Shown: positions 1-7,400 of the stretch, piece after piece
Position numbering within the stretch: position 1 is the first letter of the stretch
How the letters are laid out: each line of letters begins with the position of its first letter
Origin: Acidobacteriota bacterium
GTDB lineage: Bacteria > Acidobacteriota > Terriglobia > UBA7540
Length of the DNA: 22,998 bases
Direction: 5' to 3'
NCBI GenBank assembly: GCA_021827245.1
Contig: JAKAWN010000052.1
Span: 1 to 22,998 of the forward strand
The notes under the pieces: model-generated
What the model was told of the DNA's origin: nothing
Database searches by the model: none
Seen by the model: only the letters and a program-made list of their open reading frames with translations
Program-made: the position numbers and the translations under genes

Positions 1-63
1 AATCCGGGGTGGAGTCGCCAGCACAAGAACAACAACGCACAGCGCGATGAGAAAGGTTTCCAT
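1..63 (-). CDS. 5' end of an unidentified membrane or secreted protein (partial)
   Basis: Reading the minus strand from an ATG at 63-61 gives 21 codons without a stop before the window ends. The peptide starts METFLIALCVVVLVLA, a strongly hydrophobic stretch typical of a signal peptide or first membrane helix. A GGAAGG ribosome-binding site lies 6 bases upstream of the ATG. The product cannot be identified from so short a fragment. It is divergent from the DUF4019 gene. The last codons seen lie in one arm of the 17-bp inverted repeat at 1-17/148-164. Confidence 0.45.
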   Translation of the reverse strand, partial: METFLIALCVVVLVLATPPRI

Positions 64-164
64 GAGCGGCCTTCCGTTTCTTTCAGGATGCCGACATTCC
101 TGCCTTTCGTTTTAGCCCTCGTCAGAATTTTACGCCTCTTGGGCCGCCGACTCCACCCCGGATT
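1..164. repeat. 17-bp perfect inverted repeat (arms 1-17 and 148-164)
   Basis: Bases 1-17 (AATCCGGGGTGGAGTCG) are the exact reverse complement of 148-164. About 130 bases separate the arms, and pairing stops immediately inside position 17/148. The left arm touches the window edge, so the repeat may extend further left. The left arm sits inside the partial minus-strand gene and the right arm in the intergenic region. No transposase or target duplication is visible. Its nature (recombination scar, cruciform, assembly fold-back or coincidence) is open. Confidence 0.6.
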
Positions 165-196
165 GATCAAAAAGGACACGCCCCCGATCTCGCCGC

Positions 197-225
197 TTTT
201 TCGCACCGCGCACCGGCGTTATAAT
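197..225 (+). promoter_or_regulatory. Candidate sigma70 promoter for the DUF4019 gene
   Basis: A perfect TATAAT -10 hexamer lies at 220-225. The hexamer at the 17-bp spacing (197-202, TTTTTC) is a poor -35 match. Transcription would begin near 232, about 22 bases before the ATG at 254, and an AGAAGG ribosome-binding site lies in between. The ordered promoter, binding site and start codon support a real gene beginning at 254. Confidence 0.45.
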
Positions 226-253
226 CGTGGCAGCATAGCAGAAGGTGGCGATC

Positions 254-361
254 ATGAAGAAGGGGACCTTCACGATCTGTACATTCCTCTGTTTCGGCCA
301 GGCAATTTTCGCACGACCTCAGGCTGTCATCAGGCCTCCAACGACAACGACTCCGCAATAG
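254..361 (+). pseudogene. Signal-peptide 5' segment of the DUF4019 gene, ended by an in-frame TAG
   Basis: An ATG at 254, preceded by AGAAGG, opens a 35-codon frame. It starts MKKGTFTICTFLCFGQAIFA, a good Sec signal peptide with a basic start, a hydrophobic core and an Ala-type cleavage region. It ends at TAG 359-361. The DUF4019 domain resumes in exactly the same frame at the next codon (362). The simplest reading is one secreted DUF4019 protein of about 155 residues interrupted by a single nonsense codon. The alternatives are a sequencing error, suppression of the amber codon, or reinitiation at GTG 362. Confidence 0.6.
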
Positions 362-724
362 GTGGCCATGAAATGGCTTGCGCTTGTGGAATCCGGCCAG
401 TACGCCGTAAGCTGGAACCAGGCCGCAAAAGCGTTTCAATCCAGGATTAGCAAAAGTGAGTGGGTAGCCGGAATGAAAAAGTTGCGCGCACGCTTTGGGA
501 AGGTTGCGTCCCACGACTTCCAAGGCATTACCTACCCTGAGAATCCTCCCAGCATTTCCTCGGGCAAGCATGTGGCCTTGAAGTACAAGGTCAGCTTCAG
601 CAAGGGGATCAGGGCTGACGAAGTGGTATCAATGGTACTGAAGAACAACGGCGAGTGGCGAGTCAGCGGTTACTTTATCGTTCCCACCAACCTCGTTCGA
701 CTAGAGTCGCTGGATCACCGCTGA
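362..724 (+). CDS. DUF4019-like domain protein (export signal detached)
   Basis: This frame encodes 120 residues from GTG 362, or 118 from ATG 368. The sequence resembles the DUF4019 family of small secreted bacterial proteins of unknown function. It opens with a WLALVESGQYAVSW-type segment, has a central W-x-x-x-M/L helix region, and ends with the family's GEWRVSGYFI closing strand. Neither start codon has a good ribosome-binding site, and the same frame upstream encodes a signal peptide ended by TAG 359-361. The listed reading is therefore probably only the mature domain of a broken or misread gene. Its 3' end overlaps the converging dehydrogenase gene by 24 bases. The family assignment is from pattern recognition. 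No function is claimed. Confidence 0.65.
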   Translation: MAMKWLALVESGQYAVSWNQAAKAFQSRISKSEWVAGMKKLRARFGKVASHDFQGITYPENPPSISSGKHVALKYKVSFSKGIRADEVVSMVLKNNGEWRVSGYFIVPTNLVRLESLDHR

Positions 725-1759
725 AGCAAACTCCTGCGTGGTGTTTTTCCCGCCCAGGTCCGGAGTGCGCACTTTTTTTTTGCCTGTCACTTTCCTGAGT
801 GCTTCCATGATCCGCTGGCCGGTTTCAGGTTCGCCCAGATGTTCCATCATCAGGGCGGCGGCCCAGATGGTGGCGATGGGATTCGAGATGCCTCGGCCTT
901 CGATGTCCGGAGCGCTGCCGTGCACCGGCTCAAACATCGGAGGGCCCCGCCGCTCCGTGGGATTGAGGTTGGCGCTGGCGGCGAGACCGAGGCTGCCCTG
1001 TAGCGCCCCGCCCAGATCGGTGAGGATGTCGGCAAAGAGGTTGGAACCAACCACGACGTCCAGGCTTTCCGGATGCGTGATCATGCGCGCGGCGAGTGCG
1101 TCCACGTGATAGTTGGCCACGGTGACGTCAGGATAATCGCGTGCGACGGCATGCAGGATTTCATCCCACATCACCATGGTGTATTGCATGGCGTTCGATT
1201 TGGTGGCGCTGGCCAGGCGCTTGCGCGGGCGGCGCCGCGCCAGATCGAAAGCATAACGCAAGATGCGCTCCACGCCTTTGCGCGTGAAGACCGATTGCTG
1301 CACGGCAACCTCGTCCGGTGTCCCCGGCTTGAAGCGGCCCCCCATTCCGCAGTATTCTCCCTCGGAATTCTCGCGGACGAAAAGCATGTGAATGTCATCC
1401 GCCGTCTTGAACCGCAGCGGCGAATCGAGGCCGGGCAGAAGTTCGACAGGGCGCAGGTTCACATAAAGGTCGAAACCAAAACGGATCTGTAGCAACAGAT
1501 CGCGCAGGGAAATGTGGTCCGGCACGCTGGGATGGCCGATGGCGCCAAGCAGGATGGCGTCAAAAGGGCGCAACTTCTCCAGGCCGCCCTCGGGCATCAT
1601 GCGGCCGGTGCGCAAGTAATATTCGCAGCCCCACTCGAAGGGTTCAAAGGTGAAGGTAAAGCCGCTGGCCGCGGCCTCGAGGACCCGGACGGCTTCAGGC
1701 ACAACCTCTTTGCCAATGCCGTCACCAGGAAGAAGCGCAATGCGATAGTTTTTAGCCAT
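701..1759 (-). CDS. Tartrate/D-malate/isopropylmalate-type NAD-dependent decarboxylating dehydrogenase
   Basis: This is a 352-residue member of the isocitrate/isopropylmalate dehydrogenase family, which oxidises and decarboxylates 2-hydroxy acids with NAD+ and Mg2+ or Mn2+ in the cytoplasm. An N-terminal LLPGDGIGKEVV motif is present. The catalytic set appears complete: Arg93, Arg103, Arg129, Tyr136 (RENSEGEY), Lys187 (SATKSN), Asp220, Asp244 and Asp248. The substrate helix reads DHISLR...FDLYVNLRP, which looks like tartrate dehydrogenase or D-malate dehydrogenase (TtuC/DmlA) rather than leucine-pathway LeuB. No leuCD genes are near. FEPVHGSAPDI and the C-terminal NPIATIWA segment are intact. 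Start is ATG 1759; the ribosome-binding site is weak. It lies 189 bases downstream of the glycosidase gene on the same strand, and co-transcription is possible but unproven. Substrate specificity is uncertain. Confidence 0.85.
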   Translation of the reverse strand: MAKNYRIALLPGDGIGKEVVPEAVRVLEAAASGFTFTFEPFEWGCEYYLRTGRMMPEGGLEKLRPFDAILLGAIGHPSVPDHISLRDLLLQIRFGFDLYVNLRPVELLPGLDSPLRFKTADDIHMLFVRENSEGEYCGMGGRFKPGTPDEVAVQQSVFTRKGVERILRYAFDLARRRPRKRLASATKSNAMQYTMVMWDEILHAVARDYPDVTVANYHVDALAARMITHPESLDVVVGSNLFADILTDLGGALQGSLGLAASANLNPTERRGPPMFEPVHGSAPDIEGRGISNPIATIWAAALMMEHLGEPETGQRIMEALRKVTGKKKVRTPDLGGKNTTQEFASAVIQRL

Positions 1760-1890
1760 GCGCTCGATTCTACACGGAAACTCAAACCGCTGCCGCCATC
1801 AATCGTCCTGCGCCACCGGTCCTCAGGACTTGACGCGGTCATGAGCAAGATTCTTGCGGGAGCCGGGAATCCAGCACGCAGGTTTGGATT

Positions 1891-1907
1891 GGCGCGCGCA
1901 ACGCGCC
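1891..1907 (-). terminator. Weak GC-rich hairpin after the GH63-like gene
   Basis: GGCGCG (1891-1896) and CGCGCC (1902-1907) form a 6-bp GC stem with a 5-base loop, about 40 bases beyond the stop of the minus-strand glycosidase. No T-tract follows in the direction of transcription, so it may be a pausing or processing structure rather than an intrinsic terminator. Confidence 0.25.
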
Positions 1908-1948
1908 TGCGCAATTGCCGGGCTGGCCGCAAAGCCCCGATGCAACAG

Positions 1949-3199
1949 CTAAAACGGCTTCAAAGCGGTTGGATCCGTGTTGTTCCTGGCTTCTTCCACC
2001 ATGTGCTCGCCAAGGAGGTCCCAGCTCACAAAATGGCCTCCCGCAAGAGGCGTGCCGCGATCGGGATTGTAGCACTCGTTCATTCCACCGGTAGTTTCAA
2101 GGTCGCGCACCAGCAACCCCTGCGTCCGCTCAGCCAGTTCGAGTGCCTGCTTGTTGTAGCCGTAATTCATGAGGCCGTGCATGATGAGGTAATTCGAGAT
2201 CACCCACACAGGTCCTCGCCAGTAACCGTGAATTGGGTCGTAGAGCGGTTCGTTCGGCGAAAGAGTGCGGATCCCATAAGGAGCCCAGAATTCCTTGGGA
2301 TTGAGAATGTGCTCCTCGATCATCCGATGTGCCTCGGCCTGCGTGGCGATCCCGGCCCAGAGCGGCACAAAGTCCGTCCAGGTAAGGATGTGGATCTTCT
2401 TGCCTGTTCGGGCGTCAATGTTCAGAAAAGTGCCTTCCGTGCCGGACCACATGTCATCCCGAATCTTTGCCCGCAACGCCGCCGCCTTGGCTTTGTATTC
2501 GGCTGCATCCTTCGTATACCCAAGCTTGTCCGCCAGTATCGACATCGCAAGATATTCGCGATAAATGTAGCATTGCAGATCCACGCCTTCGGTCAGATCC
2601 GCCGGGCGGTCAATGACAGCAGGGTTGTTGTCGACTCCGCTTTCAACTCCATTGAACCAGAGGAAGAAACCGTCAGGCGCGCGCCGCGTGTTTTCCCAGA
2701 ACTGGAGCGTCTCAGCGAGTTTCTTGTACCAGGGCTTCAGCCACTCAACGCTTCCCGTGGTGAGCGAAGCGCGGTAGGCCGCCTGGGCCAGAAATGGTTT
2801 GCACATCTCCGGCAGCGCCCAGAGGCCATCGGGCGAGATCTCGCGTGGAACGTACCCAGCGTCGTCGGCATTCTGGCCCACAAAACTCAGAAAATTCTCG
2901 ACGGAATTTTCCAGGGGCATCCCCTCGTGGTTGTAGCTGAGCGCGACGCCCATGAAATAAGTGTCCCAATCAAAGAGTTGAAAATACGGGCCGCTGGGAA
3001 CCAGATAGGGATACTTGAGCAATCCCCTGGGCGGCTTCACGATTCCTTCTTTGACTTTGTATTTCTGGAACAGACGCGAGATCTCAGCTTTACTGCGAGC
3101 TGAGGCAGTCACTGCTCCTCCCATAACGAAAATTGCGGCCAAAATGATAGAGATTCCTGAACGATGTGAAATGTGTAGCAGACGTTTGCAGATGCGCAA
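1949..3199 (-). CDS. Secreted GH63/trehalase-like (alpha/alpha)6-barrel glycosidase
   Basis: The product is 416 residues and resembles short GH63 and trehalase-like enzymes such as mannosylglycerate/glucosylglycerate hydrolases and YgjK-type alpha-glucosidases, which invert alpha-linked glucosides or mannosides. A Sec signal peptide covers about residues 1-34 and ends near VTASA. Family motifs include LFDWDTYFMGVAL (about 75-87) and the GYWRGPVWVISNYL core (325-338). Asp190 in ESGVDNNP is the expected general acid. Glu375 in NECYNPDRG is the expected base. The start is the TTG at 3199-3197, because a perfect GGAGG (3206-3210) sits 6 bases upstream and no better start exists. It is divergent from the receptor/glycosidase cluster and probably part of the same glycan system. 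The exact substrate cannot be told from sequence. Confidence 0.8.
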   Translation of the reverse strand: MRICKRLLHISHRSGISIILAAIFVMGGAVTASARSKAEISRLFQKYKVKEGIVKPPRGLLKYPYLVPSGPYFQLFDWDTYFMGVALSYNHEGMPLENSVENFLSFVGQNADDAGYVPREISPDGLWALPEMCKPFLAQAAYRASLTTGSVEWLKPWYKKLAETLQFWENTRRAPDGFFLWFNGVESGVDNNPAVIDRPADLTEGVDLQCYIYREYLAMSILADKLGYTKDAAEYKAKAAALRAKIRDDMWSGTEGTFLNIDARTGKKIHILTWTDFVPLWAGIATQAEAHRMIEEHILNPKEFWAPYGIRTLSPNEPLYDPIHGYWRGPVWVISNYLIMHGLMNYGYNKQALELAERTQGLLVRDLETTGGMNECYNPDRGTPLAGGHFVSWDLLGEHMVEEARNNTDPTALKPF

Positions 3200-3205
3200 T
3201 AGTTT

Positions 3206-3210
3206 CCTCC
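3206..3210 (-). promoter_or_regulatory. Ribosome-binding site fixing a TTG start
   Basis: On the minus strand, GGAGG is followed by six bases and then the TTG at 3199-3197. This near-ideal spacing is the reason for accepting a TTG start for the GH63-like gene. Confidence 0.65.
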
Positions 3211-3227
3211 GCCGGTGTCCCGGTTTA

Positions 3228-3240
3228 GTCTTGGCAAGAC
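3228..3240. promoter_or_regulatory. 13-base palindrome in the leader of the GH63-like gene
   Basis: GTCTTG (3228-3233), one central base and CAAGAC (3235-3240) form a perfect 6-bp-arm palindrome. It lies 17 bases upstream of the GGAGG of the minus-strand glycosidase. It could be an operator half-site pair or a small leader hairpin. The regulator is unknown. Confidence 0.3.
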
Positions 3241-3589
3241 GGCGTCGAAGCGTCGCTTATTCGCAAGCTCTCCGAACGCGCAATTTGATGTTCATTTTCT
3301 TCATAAGTGTTGCTTCGGGCAGGAACTCGCCGGCGTGCCAGAGCTCCATCAAGCACCACTTACGCTGAATACGCCGGTGCTGGTGTGGCTATCCTCGTTA
3401 CTTCGCCCGGCACGCGACATTCAATGACTAAAGATAAGAATAACGAAACTTGTAATCAGCCGCACTAAAGAAATATTGAAATACAGCTTCCTTTCTGCAA
3501 CCTTTCGCCGCAAGCGCTGCATCGGAAAAATATGCGTCGGGAATCTTTGGGTCGGGAAGGAGTGAAGACCAGCCACTGGGGTGCTCAAA

Positions 3590-3620
3590 GTTTTCACTGA
3601 AATTGTTTCTTAGTGAACAC
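3590..3620. promoter_or_regulatory. Imperfect inverted repeat, possible operator
   Basis: GTTTTCACT (3590-3598) and AGTGAACAC (3612-3620) match in 8 of 9 positions as an inverted repeat around a 13-base spacer. The site lies midway between the divergent transcription units. It could bind a dimeric regulator, although no regulator gene is in the window. Confidence 0.3.
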
Positions 3621-3934
3621 TAGAAAGCTCACGAAGAGGCGGCGAATGGACCTGTCTTCAGCGGCGACTTTGAGAGTGTGCGTTTTCAAGAGTCCCCGGT
3701 AGGTCAACCGCAAAACGGGTGCGACCGAAGAGAAAAGCTCGCGTATCCGCTAACCGTCCCATTCTAGAAAGGTCGTTGTGTGGCGCCGATAGGCTGACCG
3801 CAATGACTGGTTGAATGGTCCAATTGATATAACCGTTAAGGGTATATCGCATTATGGCATAGACAATCCGTGAATTAACAATTCAGTGACTGCAGAATGG
3901 CCTATTTCAGGCCAAGGGAGTACTTTGCCTGCCA

Positions 3935-3942
3935 AAAGGAGG
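3935..3942 (+). promoter_or_regulatory. Ribosome-binding site fixing the GTG start of receptor 1
   Basis: AAAGGAGG is followed by five bases and then GTG 3948. The in-frame ATG at 3897 has no such site, and using it would add 17 residues before the basic start of the signal peptide. Confidence 0.7.
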
Positions 3943-3947
3943 TTTTG

Positions 3948-6900
3948 GTGAAAGTAAAAAAGAAATATTGGGTTCTTCCGCTAGTCCTCGCGTGTTTTGT
4001 TTGTTTGATACCTGTGCACCTGGCATTCGGCTCGGCAACCGCAGGAAACATTATCGGGACGATAACAGATCCGTCGGGAGCGGCAGTCCCAAGGGCGAAG
4101 GTAGTGGCGACAAACGTTGCGACGGGAATCACCACGACAGCAGAAACAGACCATACCGGCAACTACTCCGTATTGCATTTGCTGCCGGGAAATTACACGG
4201 TGACCATCACGAAACAGGGATTTCAAACGACAATTCAAAAAAACGTTACGGTGGCTGTGGCAACCTCGACCCCGCTCAATGTCAGTTTAAAGGTGGGCGC
4301 TGTTTCGTCACATGTAACGGTGAGCTCGGCCCCACCCCTGGTGGAAACCACTAACGCCGAAGTTACCACGCGGCTCAGTTCCCATTTGATTCAAAGCATT
4401 CCCATCTCCGGCCGGAATTTCACCAAGTTTGAACTGCTGTTACCAGGCGCGGTTTTGAACAATTTCCAGCATCCTCTTAATGAGAACCCGGGAGACGATA
4501 TCCTGGTAAACACCAACGGCCAGGATTATGACGCCAACAATTTTATGATCAATGGAATGTCAAACAACGATGCCGTCCTGGGAATTTCTCTGATCAACCC
4601 TCCGCTCGATTCCATCCAGGAAACTAAAGTGACCACGTCCAATTATGATGCGGAGTACAGCCAGGCGGGGGGCTCGGTGATTCAGGTGGAGACTAAGAGC
4701 GGCACCAACCAGATTCACGGTTCCCTCTTTGAATATCTCCAGAACAACGTATTCCAGGCGCGCGATCCGTTCACGCAGGGGCTGCATGCTCCGGGCACGC
4801 CCTCACCGGCGCACCGCGGTATTCCTGAATTGCGCTTTAACCAGTTCGGGGGATCAATCGGCGGACCGATTAAGAAGAACAAAATGTTCTGGTTCGGCGA
4901 CTTCCAACTGAACCGGGAAAATCTGGGCGGCTCGGTTCTGACGCGAGTGCCGACGGCATTGGAGCGACAGGGGAATTTGAGTGACCTGGGCGTTCCCATC
5001 TACAATCCCACGACAGGGAATGCCGACGGGAGCGGGCGGGCGCTGTTTCCCAACGCCACCATTCCCACAGCCATGATCGCCCCTCAAGCAACCAAGCTGA
5101 TGGATTTTCTTCCGGCGCCCAATATTACGGGTGCAACGGGAGCTGCGCCCAATTACGCGGTTTCTGGCGTGAACCATTACGATACCAATCAATTTGATCT
5201 TCGGTTTGATCACTATGTGAACAGCAAGTTGAACTACTTCGCAACTTACAGCTACGCGGGCGTCAATGTGCTGTCTCCCGGGGCCTTTGGACTTTATGGC
5301 GGACCTGAGATTTCTCCAACGGGGGTCAACATGTACGAAGGGAACGCCAACGATATGCTGATGAATGGCCAAGTCACTGTCAACTACGTTTTCAGCCCTT
5401 CCCTGCTGGGCGATTTCCGGTTTGGCGCCAATCGTTATCACATCGTGGAAAATGCACTTGACGCCAACACCACTCTCGCCCAACAAGTAGGGATCCCGGG
5501 AATCAACCTTCCCCAGTTGTTCGGCAGCGGCGGGCTGCCCGATCTCTATATCAATGGCACCGGCGCGTTCGAAATGGGCTACCAGTGCAACTGTCCACTG
5601 CGTGAAACAGAGGACGTTTTCCAGTGGGTCACGGACTGGACCAAGATGGTGGGCAATCATACCATCAAATGGGGCGCCCAAATCCAGTCAGCCTCGAACT
5701 TGCGCCTTCCGAGTGATAACCACCGTGCAGGTGTTTATCAGTTCAATTCCAGTGTGACGGCCTCAGGCGCTGATCCGACCGCCGGCTCGGGGCTTGCCAG
5801 TTTCCTCTTAGGCGATCCCAGTTCTTTCGCGCGGTTTGGCCAGGTCTCAACCAATCAAATGGACGAGCAGAAACGGATGTTCTACTACGTGCAGGACACC
5901 TGGCGTGCAACTCGCAAGTTGACGCTAAGTTACGGCCTGCGCTGGGACACCTGGTTTCCGGATTACTCGCGCCACGCCGGACAGGGCGGCCGATATGAAA
6001 TCTCCAACAACCTGGTGTTCATCCCCGGTATTGGCGGGAATTCCCTCAGCGCGAACGGCCAGACTCAATGGACGAACTTCAGCCCTCGTTTCGCTATCGC
6101 ATATGCTCTGCGGCCCACCACAGTGATTCGTACCGGTTGGGGACGCAGCTATTATCAGGGAACATTCGGTTGGACGTTCAACAACCTGGCAGCGGACATC
6201 TATCCCTCTATTGTGAACCAGCAGATCAATGCAGCTTCAGAGTTCTTCCCGGTTCAATTCACCAATCTTGGTACGGTGTCCGCAGCTCCTTCAATTGGTA
6301 CCGCGCCGCCCTTGCCGGTCTTCCCAAGAATTCCATCTACAGGCGTCATTCCCCTGGCCAACGGAATCAGCGATTCCTATCTACCTGCCAACCAAAAGAT
6401 TCCGTACGTCGATTCCTACAACTTCACGATTGAGCATCAATTTTCGCGTGGCATTGCGCTGCAGGTTGGCTACGTCGGCAACCAGGGGCGCAATCTGAAC
6501 ATGGGCTGGAACATGAATGAGCCCATCCCCGGACCCGGCTCCTTTACCTCGCGGCAACCGTACTACGCCTTGTTCGGACTCACGCAGACCATTTTTGACA
6601 AATGCGATTGTGAAAGCAGCAACTACAATGCTCTCCAGATGCAGGCCACGAAGCGGTTCTCTCACAATCTGTCGTTCATCGCGAATTTCACCTGGCAAAA
6701 GGCATTGGACTACGGTGAGTTTGGCACGCCGACCGATCAGTACAACACCATGCTGGATTACGGGCCGGCTACGTTTAATCGCCCCTTTGTTCTCACCATC
6801 GGGCACACCTACTTCCTGCCTTTCGGCAAGGGCCAGCATTTCGCCTCGAATGTAACCGGCGTAATGAACCAGATCATTTCCGGCTGGCAATGGAGCGGGT

Positions 6901-7322
6901 TCACCACGTGGGAGGACGGATCGCCTCTCAACGCCGGGCTTTCCAGCAACGCTTCGTTGAATTCTTTCATGAGCCTCCGGCCGAATCAGATCAGCAACCC
7001 ATTGGTCGGCACTCCACATAACAGAAACCAATGGTTCAACCCGGCGGCGTTTGCGGTTCCGGCGCTTTACCAGTTCGGGAATGCCGGCCGCGACGCCATC
7101 AATGGTCCCCACCTGTTCGAGGCTGACTGGTCGCTGTCAAAGAACTTCAAGGTCACCGAACGGCTCAACGCTCTGTTCAGTTGGGAAGTGTTCAATGCCT
7201 TTAACAACACCAACCTGGCCAATCCCAGCAATGACAACATCGACACGCCGACGGCCGGGCTCATTACTGACGTGCAAGCACCCATGCGGAACATGCAGTT
7301 CGGTTTGCACCTGACCTGGTAA
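3948..7322 (+). CDS. TonB-dependent outer-membrane receptor 1 (carboxypeptidase-regulatory-like, Oar type)
   Basis: The product is 1124 residues from GTG 3948, chosen because of the strong AAAGGAGG site. A Sec signal peptide (about 1-28, ending LAFG) is followed by a carboxypeptidase-regulatory-like beta-sandwich (about 33-118: GTITDPSGAAVPRAKV...GNYTV). A plug domain (about 133-268) follows, with the IPISGRNF and SGTNQIHGSLFE motifs, and then a beta-barrel to the C-terminus. The last residue is Trp, as in barrels recognised by the BAM complex. Two Cys-x-Cys pairs (547/549 and 886/888) may form disulfides in external loops. Such receptors import large ligands across the outer membrane using TonB/ExbBD energy. 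No SusD gene is adjacent. Two GH65 genes follow directly, which suggests an oligosaccharide ligand. The ligand is inferred, not seen. Confidence 0.9.
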   Translation: MKVKKKYWVLPLVLACFVCLIPVHLAFGSATAGNIIGTITDPSGAAVPRAKVVATNVATGITTTAETDHTGNYSVLHLLPGNYTVTITKQGFQTTIQKNVTVAVATSTPLNVSLKVGAVSSHVTVSSAPPLVETTNAEVTTRLSSHLIQSIPISGRNFTKFELLLPGAVLNNFQHPLNENPGDDILVNTNGQDYDANNFMINGMSNNDAVLGISLINPPLDSIQETKVTTSNYDAEYSQAGGSVIQVETKSGTNQIHGSLFEYLQNNVFQARDPFTQGLHAPGTPSPAHRGIPELRFNQFGGSIGGPIKKNKMFWFGDFQLNRENLGGSVLTRVPTALERQGNLSDLGVPIYNPTTGNADGSGRALFPNATIPTAMIAPQATKLMDFLPAPNITGATGAAPNYAVSGVNHYDTNQFDLRFDHYVNSKLNYFATYSYAGVNVLSPGAFGLYGGPEISPTGVNMYEGNANDMLMNGQVTVNYVFSPSLLGDFRFGANRYHIVENALDANTTLAQQVGIPGINLPQLFGSGGLPDLYINGTGAFEMGYQCNCPLRETEDVFQWVTDWTKMVGNHTIKWGAQIQSASNLRLPSDNHRAGVYQFNSSVTASGADPTAGSGLASFLLGDPSSFARFGQVSTNQMDEQKRMFYYVQDTWRATRKLTLSYGLRWDTWFPDYSRHAGQGGRYEISNNLVFIPGIGGNSLSANGQTQWTNFSPRFAIAYALRPTTVIRTGWGRSYYQGTFGWTFNNLAADIYPSIVNQQINAASEFFPVQFTNLGTVSAAPSIGTAPPLPVFPRIPSTGVIPLANGISDSYLPANQKIPYVDSYNFTIEHQFSRGIALQVGYVGNQGRNLNMGWNMNEPIPGPGSFTSRQPYYALFGLTQTIFDKCDCESSNYNALQMQATKRFSHNLSFIANFTWQKALDYGEFGTPTDQYNTMLDYGPATFNRPFVLTIGHTYFLPFGKGQHFASNVTGVMNQIISGWQWSGFTTWEDGSPLNAGLSSNASLNSFMSLRPNQISNPLVGTPHNRNQWFNPAAFAVPALYQFGNAGRDAINGPHLFEADWSLSKNFKVTERLNALFSWEVFNAFNNTNLANPSNDNIDTPTAGLITDVQAPMRNMQFGLHLTW

Positions 7323-7338
7323 TTCCCACACCAACCCC

Positions 7339-7368
7339 GAAGGGGCCTTGCGGAAGTGAGGCCCCTTC
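7339..7368 (+). terminator. Hairpin downstream of receptor 1
   Basis: GAAGGGGCC (7339-7347) and GGCCCCTTC (7360-7368) form a perfect 9-bp stem with a 12-base loop, 17 bases after the receptor stop. No T-tract follows, so it may attenuate or protect mRNA rather than terminate fully. It also argues against the GTG at 7356 as the start of the next gene, since that codon lies in the loop. Confidence 0.5.
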
Positions 7369-7400
7369 ACAACAATCCCTGGAATCGTGAGGATTGCAGG

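Larger units (their letters stand above)
3200..3947. other. Divergent intergenic region between the GH63-like gene and TonB receptor 1
   Basis: About 750 bases separate the two divergent transcription units and should hold both promoters. Several short open frames occur on both strands, but none has a recognisable product or a convincing ribosome-binding site. Visible structure: a 13-base palindrome at 3228-3240, an imperfect inverted repeat at 3590-3620, and an AT-rich stretch around 3824-3860 with TTGATA and TATATC-like hexamers at poor spacing. No convincing sigma70 promoter, riboswitch or RNA gene was recognised. Confidence 0.6.

Noticed and set aside
88..450. 120-residue open frame on the plus strand
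   Set aside because: It overlaps the DUF4019 signal segment in another frame, shows no family features, and its start is not preceded by a ribosome-binding site.
1514..3103. 529-residue open frame on the plus strand
   Set aside because: It is antisense to the dehydrogenase start and the GH63-like gene, which have clear motifs. It shows no recognisable domain and is explained by the GC-rich third codon positions of the true gene.
3215..3427. 70-residue open frame in the divergent intergenic region
   Set aside because: It starts at GTG without a convincing ribosome-binding site and has no recognisable domain. I treat the region as regulatory.
3824..3855. TTGATA and TATATC/CATTAT hexamers as a promoter for receptor 1
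   Set aside because: The spacings are 13 or 20 bases, too far from 17 to support a sigma70 promoter call.
4854..5681. 275-residue open frame on the minus strand
   Set aside because: It is fully inside receptor 1 on the opposite strand, with no recognisable motif.
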